In this document: piece after piece, positions 47,659-55,877 of the stretch
Layout: each line of letters begins with the position of its first letter
Position numbering within the stretch: position 1 is the first letter of the stretch
From: Collinsella phocaeensis
GTDB taxonomy: Bacteria; Actinomycetota; Coriobacteriia; Coriobacteriales; Coriobacteriaceae
Length of the DNA: 64,000 nt
Reading direction: 5' to 3'
NCBI RefSeq assembly: GCF_900119895.1
Contig: NZ_FQLR01000002.1
Coordinates: 62,001 to 126,000, forward strand
Made by a program: the position numbers and the translations under genes
Notes under the pieces: generated by a model
The model's database searches: none
Seen by the model: only the letters and a program-made list of their open reading frames with translations
Told to the model about the DNA's origin: nothing

Positions 47659-48762
47659 ATGTCCAATTATGTCACAGCCATCGGTCTCGACGTCCACGCG
47701 AGGAGCATCTCCGCATGCGCCTTCGACCCCATGACCGGCGAGGTGGTCCGGGCCAGGTTCGGCTACGACCCGGCGTCGGTCGCCGAGTGGGTCCTGGGGT
47801 TCGAGTCGCCCAGGGCGGTGTACGAGAGCGGCCCGACCGGCTTCCACCTGTGCCGCGCCCTGCGCGCCCTCGGCGTCGACTGCGCCGTGGGCGCCGTCTC
47901 CAAGATGCACCGGCCCGCGGCCGACCGGGGCCGCAAGAACGACCGGCGCGACGCCGAGTGGCTGGCCAGGCTCCTCGCCTGCCGCAACGTCGTCGAGGTG
48001 TGGGTGCCCGATGACCGCACCGAGGCCGCCCGGGACCTCTCCCGCGCGCTCGAGGACGCCCGCGACGACCTGCAGCGCGCCAGGCAGCGCATGTCCAAGT
48101 TCCTGCTCAGGCACGGCCTGGTGTTCGACGAGACGACGCCGGCCGGGCGCCGCAGGTCGAACTGGACCGAGGCGTACTGGAGGTGGGCGAGGTCGATCGA
48201 GTTCGGCGAGGCCGACGACGCGGCCGCCTACGAGCACTACATGGACGCCGTGGAGCGCTGCGCCGAGGCCAAGAGGGAGCTCGAGCGCAAGGTGGAGGAG
48301 GCCGCCGCGCGCCCCGAGTGGGCGCCTGTCGTCGACGCGCTCTGCCTGGTGAAGGGCATCGACGTCGCGAGTGCCTTCCTGCTCGCCGCCGAGGCCGGCG
48401 ACTTCTCGAGGTTCCCGACCGCGCCGTCGTTCGCCTCGTGGTGCGGCCTGGCCCCCTCGGAGCGCTCGAGCGGCGAGACGGAGTCGCGCGGCGGGATCAC
48501 CCGCGCCGGTAACGGCCACGTCCGGCGCGCGCTGGTCGAGGCGTCCTGGCACGTCCCGATGTCGACGAGGCACCCCAAGAAGCCGAGGCCGGGCCACGGG
48601 GTCGCGCCGGCCGTGTCGAGGCACGCCGCGAAGTGCAACCGCCGCCTGCAGGACAGGCGGGACGCCATGTCCCAGGCGGGGAAGAGGCCGTGCGTGGCGA
48701 ACTGCGCGACGGCCCGCGAGATGGCCTGCTGGGTCTGGGCGATAGCGCTCATGGCCCGGTAG
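47659..48762 (+). CDS. IS110-family transposase (DEDD recombinase)
   Basis: 367 residues. The N-terminal RuvC-like DEDD domain shows Asp11 in IGLDVHARS, Glu56 in VYESGPTG, and Asp95/Asp98 in KNDRRDAEWLARLL. A helical linker (about 120-235) leads to the C-terminal transposase_20 domain with FASWCGLAPSERSSG (candidate nucleophilic serine) and ITRAGNGHVRRALVEASWHV. All key residues are intact, so the protein could be active. ATG 47659 follows GGAGAGGGGCCCGCC. The gene has higher GC and stronger C/G third-position bias than the adjoining sigma operon. Confidence 0.93.
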   Translation: MSNYVTAIGLDVHARSISACAFDPMTGEVVRARFGYDPASVAEWVLGFESPRAVYESGPTGFHLCRALRALGVDCAVGAVSKMHRPAADRGRKNDRRDAEWLARLLACRNVVEVWVPDDRTEAARDLSRALEDARDDLQRARQRMSKFLLRHGLVFDETTPAGRRRSNWTEAYWRWARSIEFGEADDAAAYEHYMDAVERCAEAKRELERKVEEAAARPEWAPVVDALCLVKGIDVASAFLLAAEAGDFSRFPTAPSFASWCGLAPSERSSGETESRGGITRAGNGHVRRALVEASWHVPMSTRHPKKPRPGHGVAPAVSRHAAKCNRRLQDRRDAMSQAGKRPCVANCATAREMACWVWAIALMAR

Positions 48763-49004
48763 CGCCCGCGGCCCCATAGGAGTCCGACCCCGGGGGCTCG
48801 CCGCGCTCGAGGCCGTTGGGAGGCCGTTCCAGTCCTTTTTCTGGGCGGCGGGAGACCGCCACGCCCGCCACGAGACTGCGACCGAGCGGAGGCCCCCAGC
48901 CGTAGCAACGAGATGCGGTTCCGACCCGCGGATATTAGAGTGCCGAACGTGCGTCGAGCAGACACGCCCTCAAGCGGCGCGGCCACCGGGTGAAGATAGA
49001 TGGA
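48763..49004 (+). ncRNA. Candidate bridge-RNA region of the insertion sequence
   Basis: Noncoding right end of the IS between the transposase stop and the terminal hairpin. IS1111-type elements encode a structured RNA here that pairs with target and donor DNA. GC-rich self-complementary segments are present (CTTTTTCTGGGCGGCGGGAG and CGCCACGCCCGCC near 48834-48870). A fold, loops and ends could not be defined by eye. Confidence 0.4.
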
Positions 49005-49046
49005 CCCTGCCCTCCGCGGTAGCTCCGCGGAGGGCAGGGCCTTTTT
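49005..49046 (+). terminator. Strong terminator hairpin inside the right end of the IS
   Basis: Perfect 15-bp stem CCCTGCCCTCCGCGG (49005-49019) / CCGCGGAGGGCAGGG (49025-49039) with loop TAGCT, then CCTTTTTG. It lies 10 bases inside the right inverted repeat and would stop transposase or bridge-RNA transcription at the element edge. Confidence 0.8.
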
Positions 49047-49093
49047 GCCACTTGACAATGTTCAACTCATATTAAAAAGCGCCCGCCCCCTAA

Positions 49094-49126
49094 ATCTCAA
49101 ATTCGTGCCTGTCCCTTATTTGAGGT
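49094..49126. repeat. REP-like palindrome bordering the IS
   Basis: A family member in the GTGCCTGTCCC orientation, 21 bases outside the right IS repeat. With its flank AAAAGCGCCCGCCCC it matches the copy at 42780-42833. Confidence 0.8.
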
Positions 49127-49173
49127 GCTACCCTCAAAAGGACCGCACCGCCGTCGCCATGAAGGGACCCACC

Positions 49174-49704
49174 ATGCACCAACCCATGAAGCAACTGCCC
49201 AAACGCGCGATCTCCGAAGACGAGGCGCGCGAAATCCTGTACGACGGCGAGTACTGCGTCGTCGCCACCGTCGACGCGGACGGCCACCCCTATGCCACGC
49301 CGCTCTCCTACGTGCTCGACGGCGACGTCCTCCTCATCCACACCGGTGCCGCCGGCGGCCAGAAGACCGACGACTGGGAGCGCGACCCGCGCGTCTGCGT
49401 TACCGTCGCCGTGGACATGGAGCCCGTCTTCGTGGAGAAGAACGGCGAGCCCGGGTTCTTCACCACGCGCTACGCCAGCGTCATCGCCACGGGCGTCGTG
49501 CGACGCGTCACCGACGCCGCCCAGATCCGTCGCGCACTGGCCCAGCTCTGCCTGAAGTACGCGCCCGAATACAAGGACGAGATCGGCGGCGCCATCGAGC
49601 GGGAGCTGCCCGTCACCGCCGTATGGGCCATCGACCTCGAGCACATTTCGGGGAAGGCCGGACGCCGCGTCCCCAACGGCAAGGGGGCCGTCGCGCGTCG
49701 CTAA
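49174..49704 (+). CDS. Pyridoxamine 5-phosphate oxidase-like flavin-binding protein
   Basis: 176 residues. A split beta-barrel of the Pyridox_ox_2/NimA type: AREILYDGEYCVVATVDADG, HPYATPLSYVLDGDVLLIHT, GGQKTDDWERDPRVCVTV. These proteins bind FMN or related cofactors and some reduce nitroimidazoles. ATG 49174 follows GAAGGGACCCACC. The stop overlaps the convergent MFS gene by 4 bases. Specific activity is not predictable. Confidence 0.82.
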   Translation: MHQPMKQLPKRAISEDEAREILYDGEYCVVATVDADGHPYATPLSYVLDGDVLLIHTGAAGGQKTDDWERDPRVCVTVAVDMEPVFVEKNGEPGFFTTRYASVIATGVVRRVTDAAQIRRALAQLCLKYAPEYKDEIGGAIERELPVTAVWAIDLEHISGKAGRRVPNGKGAVARR

Positions 49705-50963
49705 ACCGCGGAGCGAACCGGCCCCGCCTGCCGACGGCGCAGAAACCGGCGCCACGCCCCGGCGACGACCGCCAACTCGAGCGCGGTCGCGAGCGCGATC
49801 GTCCACGCCGGCAGCACGTCGAACAGGACGCCGAAGACGGCCTGGCCGAGCGGCGTGGCGCAGTTCACCAGCGTCATGAAGAGCGCGATGAGCTTGCCCA
49901 CCAAAGCCGACGGAGCCCCTGCCTGCAACTCCGCCAGCATGCAGGAGCCCATGAGGCCGCCGGACATCGTCGCGAACGCATAGCTCGCCGTCAGGACCAG
50001 AAACACCGCCATGGGCGCCATGAAGGCCGCAGGGGACAGCACCCAGGCGGCGACGCCTATGGCCGCCGCGATTCCGCCCACGTAGGGCGCCGAACGCCTC
50101 AACGAGAAGCGCCGCGGCGCGATGGCCAGCAGGCTGTGGCCCACCAGGCTTCCCGCCCCCATCGCCATCTGGGCAAACGAAGCATACGCCGCGGGGAGCC
50201 CCAGCGTGATGGTGACCACGTACACGGTGCCCACGCTGATGAGCGCGCCCGCCGACACGTTCACGAAGGTCGCCGTCGCCATACCGCCCAGCAGCAGCGG
50301 CTTGTCGCGCAGATAACGGACCGCCTCGGCCAGGTCGTCGCGGACCATGGCGATCGCACCGCCCTCCCACGAAGCGGGCTCGCAGGGAAACCGCACCGCG
50401 AGCGCCACCACCGCGCCGGACAGCGCGAACGCGGCGAGCGACACCCAGACCACGGGCACCAGCCCCACCGCACCGTAGACCGCCGCACCCACCACGGGTC
50501 CGCTGAGCGTGGTCAGGCTGCCGATCTGGCTGACGAGCGCCACGCCGCGCGGCACGTCGGGGGCGGCGAGGACGAACGGCACCGTCGACTGGATCGACGG
50601 CTGGTAGAGCGCCTGCGCCATGAACGAGGCCATGGTGGCGAACACCACCAGCGCAAAGGGGTCCCCGGTATCCTTGAGCGCGAGAAACACCAGCAGCACG
50701 GCGACCAGCGCGGCGTTCACGCCCATCATGATGCCGCGCTTGCGCGTGCGGTCCGCCAGCACGCCGCCGATCGGGCTCAGCAGCGTATAGGGCACGAAGC
50801 CGCATGCGATCGCCAAGCCGAAGCGCGTGCCGGAGCCCGTCACGTCGAGCAGGTAGAGCGGCAGGACGAACTGCAGCACCTCCTGGCCCAGCAGCGAGCA
50901 GAACTGCGCGAGCAGGATCAGCGCGAACGTGCGCCTATCCGATTTCCCAACCATCGTTCCCAT
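49701..50963 (-). CDS. MFS transporter, drug-efflux type
   Basis: 420 residues with about 12 helices. The loop 2-3 motif is PIGGVLADRTRKRGIMMGVN (G-x-x-x-D-R-x-x-R), and motif C-like glycines are in LTTLSGPVVGAAVYG. Similar in layout to MefA/Tet(V)-like exporters (DUF894/MFS_3). The start region reads MGTMVGKSDRR after GGAGGGCGGCCTCG. It is preceded by a palindromic operator (50987-51007) that matches one before the upstream TetR gene, so it is very likely repressed by that protein. Confidence 0.88.
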   Translation of the reverse strand: MGTMVGKSDRRTFALILLAQFCSLLGQEVLQFVLPLYLLDVTGSGTRFGLAIACGFVPYTLLSPIGGVLADRTRKRGIMMGVNAALVAVLLVFLALKDTGDPFALVVFATMASFMAQALYQPSIQSTVPFVLAAPDVPRGVALVSQIGSLTTLSGPVVGAAVYGAVGLVPVVWVSLAAFALSGAVVALAVRFPCEPASWEGGAIAMVRDDLAEAVRYLRDKPLLLGGMATATFVNVSAGALISVGTVYVVTITLGLPAAYASFAQMAMGAGSLVGHSLLAIAPRRFSLRRSAPYVGGIAAAIGVAAWVLSPAAFMAPMAVFLVLTASYAFATMSGGLMGSCMLAELQAGAPSALVGKLIALFMTLVNCATPLGQAVFGVLFDVLPAWTIALATALELAVVAGAWRRFLRRRQAGPVRSAV

Positions 50964-50986
50964 CGAGGCCGCCCTCCCGTACGTTT

Positions 50987-51007
50987 ATACATACTGTTGG
51001 TATGTTA
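50987..51007. promoter_or_regulatory. TetR operator, site 2 (MFS promoter)
   Basis: CATAC TGTTG GTATG palindrome, 24 bases upstream of the MFS start. It shares 13 of 15 central positions with the site at 51767-51787. Confidence 0.75.
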
Positions 51008-51062
51008 TTTACTGCTGAGAAAAACCGCCGCAGCGGTTCCTCTCCCACATGCGCCCGCGGGG

Positions 51063-51749
51063 CTATCCCCGGGGCCGCGCGCCTTCATCCGCGAGCGAGC
51101 CTCCATAACGGCGCCGCCAGGTTTCCAAGCTCACCTGCGGATCCAGCACGATGTCCAACCCCATGCCCTTCATAAAGGCATTCATGAACGCCACGCGCCG
51201 TGCCTGCTCCTCCTCATCGTGTGCAGGGAAGAAGGCCGGAACGCACCACAAGTTGTTGAGCAGGGCGATCGCCTCGGCAAGCTCGCGCGGATACTCGGTC
51301 TGGATGGTCCCGTCCTCCACGCCCTGCTCGATCACGGGCACCATGAGCTCATGGGCGCTCACGGCGAACAAATCGCGATACTCGGTGGCGAGCATCCGCG
51401 GGTTCCTCATGGGATCCAGCTCGGGGTCGGCCTGGGAGAAGAAGGCCGAGTCCACTCCGCGCGCACCGTTGTCGAACATCGCCTGAATCTTCTCGCGACC
51501 GGTCATGCCCTCGGCATCGCGAATCTTACGCAACCGCTCCACGCCGGGCGCCATCACGCGGTCCATGGCGGCGAAGAAGATCTCCTCCTTACTCGAGAAA
51601 TGATGGTAGACCGCCCCCTTGGTGAGCCCGCCGAGCTCGTCGATGATGTTTTGCATGCTCGTCTGCTCGTAGCCGCGCTCGACGAACAGGCGCATCGCGA
51701 CGTCGAGGATCTTCGCGACCGTCTCCTCGGGGTGCTTGTTTCTCGCCAT
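51063..51749 (-). CDS. TetR-family repressor
   Basis: 228 residues. The N-terminal HTH (VAKILDVAMRLFVERGYEQT, then SMQNIIDELGGLTKGAVYHH, FSSKEE) is the classical TetR domain. The C-terminal ligand-binding part is helical and unassigned. ATG 51749 follows GAGGCGGGCACGCT. Palindromic sites before this gene and before the downstream MFS gene imply autoregulation plus control of efflux. Confidence 0.93.
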   Translation of the reverse strand: MARNKHPEETVAKILDVAMRLFVERGYEQTSMQNIIDELGGLTKGAVYHHFSSKEEIFFAAMDRVMAPGVERLRKIRDAEGMTGREKIQAMFDNGARGVDSAFFSQADPELDPMRNPRMLATEYRDLFAVSAHELMVPVIEQGVEDGTIQTEYPRELAEAIALLNNLWCVPAFFPAHDEEEQARRVAFMNAFMKGMGLDIVLDPQVSLETWRRRYGGSLADEGARPRG

Positions 51750-51766
51750 AGCGTGCCCGCCTCCTC

Positions 51767-51787
51767 ATACATACTATTGGTATGTAT
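51767..51787. promoter_or_regulatory. TetR operator, site 1 (autoregulatory)
   Basis: Perfect 8-bp arms ATACATAC / GTATGTAT around TATTG, 17 bases upstream of the repressor start. Confidence 0.8.
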
Positions 51788-51857
51788 AGTAGTCTTGAAT
51801 GCACCCCGCCGCAAGAGACGAGACGATGCAGCATGCGCGGGGCGGCTCCGCACGGGA

Positions 51858-51987
51858 ACCTCAGAAAAGGGACAGGCACTAATCTGAGGCAGAGGTTAAT
51901 CCGAGACTGCTGGCTGCGATGACTGTCGGCTTCGCATGTTACGTCGAACGTCCCGCCTCAAATTAGTGCCTGTCCCCTTTTTGAGGC
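51858..51987. repeat. REP-like inverted pair
   Basis: Copies at 51858-51890 and 51954-51987 face each other around 63 bp. They occupy the divergent region between the TetR gene and the methyltransferase gene, 34 bases before the latter starts. Confidence 0.85.
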
Positions 51988-52021
51988 GGCCATCCGAACC
52001 AGGCGAAGGGAAGAAGCAACC

Positions 52022-52900
52022 ATGAACAGCGAGCAAATCCGCATCGACGAGAACCGCGCCAGCTGGGACGACCGCGCCGAGGTCCACGCGCGCGGCGGAT
52101 ACGGCGACCTCTCCGCCCTCACGGACGACCCGCGCGCCATCACGAGCGTCGCCCGCAGGGACTACGAGGCGTTGAAACCGCACCTGCCGCGCAACTCGAT
52201 CGAGGGCCTCAAGCTACTCCATCTGCAATGCCACATCGGCACCGACACCCTCTGCTGGCCGCGTCTGGGCGCGGCCGAGACCTGGGGGCTGGACTTCTCG
52301 CCGTGCGCCCTCGCCCACGCGCGCGAATTCGCACGCCAGGCGAACGTCGCGGTTCACTACGTGGAGGGCGATGCGCGATGCGCGGTAGATGCGCTCCACG
52401 ATCACGCCGGCACCTTCGACGCCATCGTGACCAGCGCCGGCACGATCACCTGGCTGCCCGATCTTATCGATTGGGCGCGCTCCATCGAGCGGCTCCTCGC
52501 TCCCGGCGGCGTCTTCATGATCCGCGACGACCACCCGCTGCTCGCCGCGCTCGGCTTCAGCGGCATGGGCATCTGCGGCGACTATAAAACCGGCGCGCTC
52601 AGCTCCTACGACATGGACGTCACCTACACCACCGATCCCGGCAACGACGCCGCGCAGAAGCTCGCGCACACCAGGAACCACAACTGGACGCACGACTTCG
52701 CAGAGATCGTGGGAGCGCTCTTGGGCGCCGGCCTCTCCATCGAAGCGCTCACCGAAGACGAGGTGGCCGAGTGGCGATCGCTCCCCATGCTCGAGTTCCA
52801 CGCCGCAGACGAGTCGTGGCGCCTACCCGAAGGGTCGCCGCGGCTGCCCCTCATGTTCACCATCGTGGCCCGCAAACCTCAGAAAGGGGACAGGCACTAA
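52022..52900 (+). CDS. Class I SAM-dependent methyltransferase
   Basis: 292 residues. The SAM-binding fold starts at about residue 63: motif I LLHLQCHIGTDTLCWPRLGA, motif II TWGLDFSPCALAHA, acidic loop VEGDAR, and a post-motif SAGTITWLPD. The N-terminus NRASWDDRAEVHA is typical of this family of small-molecule methyltransferases. ATG 52022 follows GGGAAGAAGCAACC. The last residues (KPQKGDRH) come from the REP copy at 52876, which supplies the stop codon. Substrate unknown. Confidence 0.85.
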   Translation: MNSEQIRIDENRASWDDRAEVHARGGYGDLSALTDDPRAITSVARRDYEALKPHLPRNSIEGLKLLHLQCHIGTDTLCWPRLGAAETWGLDFSPCALAHAREFARQANVAVHYVEGDARCAVDALHDHAGTFDAIVTSAGTITWLPDLIDWARSIERLLAPGGVFMIRDDHPLLAALGFSGMGICGDYKTGALSSYDMDVTYTTDPGNDAAQKLAHTRNHNWTHDFAEIVGALLGAGLSIEALTEDEVAEWRSLPMLEFHAADESWRLPEGSPRLPLMFTIVARKPQKGDRH

Positions 52901-53023
52901 TCTGAGGCGGGGCTCCGGCAGGAAGCGGCACGCAAGCAGCCTGCGCCCTCGACATCACGCCCGTTTGCAGACCACCGCCTTCGATGCGGCGTCTCGATTT
53001 GTCGCCATCCTCAATTTGAGGTT
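52876..53023. repeat. REP-like copy plus degenerate partner
   Basis: A good copy at 52876-52907 overlaps the methyltransferase 3-prime end. A worn copy (TCTCGATTT...TCAATTTGAGGT) lies at about 52992-53023. The rest of the gap to 53178 shows nothing. Confidence 0.7.
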
Positions 53024-53178
53024 TCACGCCCCTGGCGCTAGACTAGCAAGGACATATTCGCCCCCTTCTCCGGATGGGAGCGGCGCGCGAGCGCTCACGT
53101 GCCGGCACCGTAGGACGTTGAAGGTGGCCGGCGGGTGGGCGCTCCTTTTCATAGCGCCCGATGGAATAGGAGTGCATC

Positions 53179-53903
53179 ATGAAGAAGTTCGTCACCGACA
53201 CCTCATTTTGGAAGCTCTTTCCCGGCGCGTCGTTCGGCGTCGTCGTCGCGCACGGCATGAGGCCCGCGGCGGACGTGGCGCCCGAGGACGCCGCGGCCAT
53301 CGAGCAGCTGCTCGCGCGCGCCAACGCGCAAGCCGAGCGCCACCTGGAGTCGCCCACGCTCTCCGAGAACGCCCCGGTGCGCGTATGGCGCCAGGCCTAC
53401 CAGCGGTTCAAGACCAAGCGAGGCGCCCGCCGCTCCATCGAGAACCTGCTCAAGCGCGTCCTCAAGGGCATCCCGTAGGTAGCATCTCGCCGTCCGTCGA
53501 CATCTACAATGCGATCTCGCTCAAGTACGCGCTGCCCCTCGGCGGCGAGGACATCGACGCCTTCCAGGGCGACCTCGTCCTGCGCGTCACCGAAGGCGGT
53601 GACGACTTCACGCCGCTTGGCGAGGGCGCCGAGAACGACCCGACGCTCTCCGGCGAACTCGCCTACCTGGACGATGCCGGCGCCGTCTGCCGCTGCTGGA
53701 ACTGGCGCGACGGCGTGCGCACCGCGCTCACCGACGAAACCGAGAACGCCTTCCTCATCGTGGAGTGCGCCGACCCCGCGCGCGTCGAAGACTGCCGCGC
53801 CGCGACCGATGAGCTCGCCGAGCTGGTGGAGCGCCACCTGGGCGCGACGATCGCCGTCCAGGAACTCGTGACGAGCGAGAACCGCGAGGTCGTCATCGCC
53901 TGA
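53179..53903 (+). pseudogene. B3/B4 tRNA-binding domain protein, single-base frameshift
   Basis: Two adjoining frames form one protein. The first (53179-53478) reads MKKFVTDTSFWKLFPGASFG and ends ENLLKRVLKGIP-stop. The second continues PVGSISPSVDIYNAISLKYA, LPLGGEDIDAFQGD, and runs to 53903. This matches stand-alone proteins resembling the B3/B4 editing domain of phenylalanyl-tRNA synthetase beta. Restoring one base near 53477 (CCG to CCGG before TAGG) would rejoin them into about 241 residues. Otherwise both halves are well preserved, so the lesion is recent or a sequencing error. Confidence 0.78.
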
Positions 53904-54331
53904 CCCCGGACCCTCGAAACTGCCCAGCGATGGACGCGGTGACCGTCCTGCTGCGTCCATTCTGTACAAACTGGTCAGAATAGGTTGATTTCGCGCCGAT
54001 AGGACCTCTCTGAGTCCGTCCTGGAGACCACTCCATCGACCCAGCGCGCACCGACCGCGTCAAATTGAGGCGCTTCCGCATCAGGAGCCGCATATCTTGG
54101 GTCTCTTGACCATTTCAACCGCAACGCGCTGCCTTTCCCAAGAGATAAAGGGCCATCACCGGCGCGATATTGATCCATTTTGACCACACTTTGAAACACG
54201 AAGCGGTGAAACAGGAATGCTCAGGTACATCCGGCGCTGCGACCGGCTAAGCCCACGGGCAACGCACGGACGCGGGCCGAAAACAACAGGCACGCCTTCG
54301 CCCCCGTCTCCGTGCCAGCCCCTTCAGCACC
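53904..54331. other. 428-bp gap with no recognised gene
   Basis: A weak hairpin ATGGACGC (53930-53937) / GCGTCCAT (53953-53960) could terminate the preceding gene. A minus-strand 74-codon frame (54199-53975) has no recognisable similarity. A stray REP arm TCAAATTGAGGCGC occurs near 54060. Confidence 0.45.
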
Positions 54332-54835
54332 CTAAGGCGCTCGCAAGCCTTCCCGCCAGCATTCAATCAAGCGTCCTTCGGACCATGCGGCGTTGGCGGG
54401 ACTCGTCGAGGGCAGCACGACGGCCCGCATACCCGTTTGCACCTCAAGGTGGCGCTTGTAGAGACGCGCGGACGTCGCGCCGTTGCAAATCACCCGCTCG
54501 ATGGGAGCCACCTCGAGAATGCACTCGATACGCGCAGGCACGACATTTCTGATCGACGCATCGCTCGAGCCTTTAATATCGCAGCTCTCGATCACGTCCC
54601 ACAGCGCGATGCCGTGCCGAAGCAGCAGCATCCGCTTGGCCGCAAGGTCATGATCGCCCGGCACCTCTTCACCCAAGCAGGCGGCGATCACGCGCCAAAA
54701 ACGATTGCGCGGGTTGCCGTAGTAGAACTCATTCGTACGAGAAAGGGCCGAAGGAAACGATCCGAGCACGAGCGTACGGCTGTGCCTATCGAACACCGGA
54801 TCGAACGGCTGAACGATATGCTGGTACTCTGCCAT
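54332..54835 (-). CDS. DNA-deoxyinosine glycosylase (Mug/UDG superfamily)
   Basis: 167 residues. Characteristic blocks: HIVQPFDPVFDRHSRTLVLG, SFPSALSRTNEFYYGNPRNR (motif 1 with the G-N-P-x-N active-site loop), FWRVIAACL, ALWDVIESCDIKGSSDASIR, and motif 2 LPSTSPANAAW. It removes hypoxanthine (deaminated adenine) and possibly uracil from DNA. ATG 54835 follows GGATGGGTTGAG. The gene stands alone. Confidence 0.9.
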   Translation of the reverse strand: MAEYQHIVQPFDPVFDRHSRTLVLGSFPSALSRTNEFYYGNPRNRFWRVIAACLGEEVPGDHDLAAKRMLLLRHGIALWDVIESCDIKGSSDASIRNVVPARIECILEVAPIERVICNGATSARLYKRHLEVQTGMRAVVLPSTSPANAAWSEGRLIECWREGLRAP

Positions 54836-54964
54836 CTCAACCCATCCTTTCAGCCCGAACCCGCGATGGCCGAATGCGCATCGCGCCCGCATCCCCACCC
54901 GCAACTGATGCGCGCCGGTGCCCGGTGTGCCCGAATTCGGCCGCCCGCGCTCGAGTCAAGCGCC

Positions 54965-55729
54965 TCAGCGCGCATGGGCATCTATCGCGTCACGCAACCA
55001 GGCGGCGCAGCCCGCAAGCCTTCGGTCGTAATACGCGCGAAAGCGGTCGTCGCGCATGTACATTTCAGCAAGGCCCCGATGGGCGGCGGGGCTATACGAC
55101 GGCCAGGTGTACCCCAGCCACTCCCTATGCAGCGCGCACAGATGCGCACCGAGCTCCCCCTCCGGGTCCGCGCCGAATTCGACCGCACGCTCGACGTCGG
55201 TACGGATCTCCTCCTCAAGCCGCCTCCATCTCTCGAATTCGGCAGGCCCGAGCCCCATGACCTTCTGTGCGGAAGCATCGACCGCAACGTCCCCGTAGCG
55301 CGCACGCGCCTCCATGCCGTGAGCCTCTTCGTTGCTCTCGACCATCGCGCGCTTCATGCCTTCGAACTTCTCTCGATCGCTCATGGCTACCCCTTCCCTC
55401 TCACAGCGCAACGTCGCCTCCACCGTCTCAATCAGGCGATCGATCTCGTCGCGTTCGCGGCGCAAGCGCTCCAGATGCTTAATAAGAAAACCTGCCCGTT
55501 CAGACGGCTCGGCGCACAGGCACTCGGCGATCCGCGACAGCGGCACCCCCGCTCTGCGGAGCAGCAGGATCTCCTGGAGACGGTCAAGATCGCTCGACAT
55601 GTAGCGCCGATACCCGTTCGCCATCCGCCTGGGAGCGATCAGCCCCGCCTCCTCGTACAAGCGCAGGGCGCGCGGACTCACTCCGCTCATCCGCGACACC
55701 GCGCCGATACCGTACCCCTCATGCGCCAT
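54965..55729 (-). CDS. MerR-family regulator with TipAS-like domain
   Basis: 254 residues. N-terminal MerR HTH (GYGIGAVSRMSGVSPRALRL, then YEEAGLIAPRR and NGYRRY), a dimerisation coil (about 85-115), then a TipAS-like helical antibiotic-binding domain (REKFEGMKRAMVESNEEAHG, ...WLGYTWPSYSPAAHRGLAEMY). TipA-type regulators sense thiopeptides and other drugs and often activate their own gene. Its own promoter has MerR geometry (see 55759-55789). Confidence 0.92.
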   Translation of the reverse strand: MAHEGYGIGAVSRMSGVSPRALRLYEEAGLIAPRRMANGYRRYMSSDLDRLQEILLLRRAGVPLSRIAECLCAEPSERAGFLIKHLERLRRERDEIDRLIETVEATLRCEREGVAMSDREKFEGMKRAMVESNEEAHGMEARARYGDVAVDASAQKVMGLGPAEFERWRRLEEEIRTDVERAVEFGADPEGELGAHLCALHREWLGYTWPSYSPAAHRGLAEMYMRDDRFRAYYDRRLAGCAAWLRDAIDAHAR

Positions 55730-55758
55730 CGGACACGTCCTTCCCTCTTGTCATGCCC

Positions 55759-55789
55759 AGCTTAAACCCTAACTCTACGTTAAGGTCAA
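55759..55789 (-). promoter_or_regulatory. MerR-type promoter with 19-bp spacer
   Basis: On the minus strand, -35 TTGACC (55789-55784) and -10 TAAGCT (55764-55759) are separated by 19 bp containing the imperfect dyad ACCTTAACGTAGAGTTAGGG. The over-long spacer is diagnostic of promoters untwisted by MerR-family activators. It lies 30 bases upstream of the TipAS-like gene, indicating autoactivation. Confidence 0.75.
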
Positions 55790-55877
55790 GGGCAGACGGC
55801 AGCTGGACAGAAGATGCCGCCGGAGCGCCACTGAGATACACTGACCGGATAAAGTCCCGAGTCGAAAGGAAGCAACC

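Larger units (their letters stand above)
47546..49072. mobile_element. IS110-family (IS1111-like) insertion sequence
   Basis: The ends carry a perfect 16-bp inverted repeat, ATATGAGTTGAACATT at 47546-47561 and its complement at 49057-49072, bounding 1527 bp. The transposase starts 97 bases inside the left repeat. A noncoding stretch of about 290 bases follows it on the right. IS1111-group elements have such short inverted repeats and carry their guide (bridge) RNA at the right end; the IS110 group proper lacks them. The right end abuts a REP-like repeat. True tips may lie a few bases outside the repeats. Confidence 0.8.

Noticed and set aside
53440-53500. Programmed ribosomal frameshift in the B3/B4-domain gene
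   Set aside because: No slippery heptamer, stimulatory hairpin or internal SD is evident, and homologues are single-frame. A one-base deletion is simpler.
53975-54199. 74-codon minus-strand frame as a transposase remnant
   Set aside because: No transposase motif or terminal repeat could be recognised, so the gap is left unassigned.
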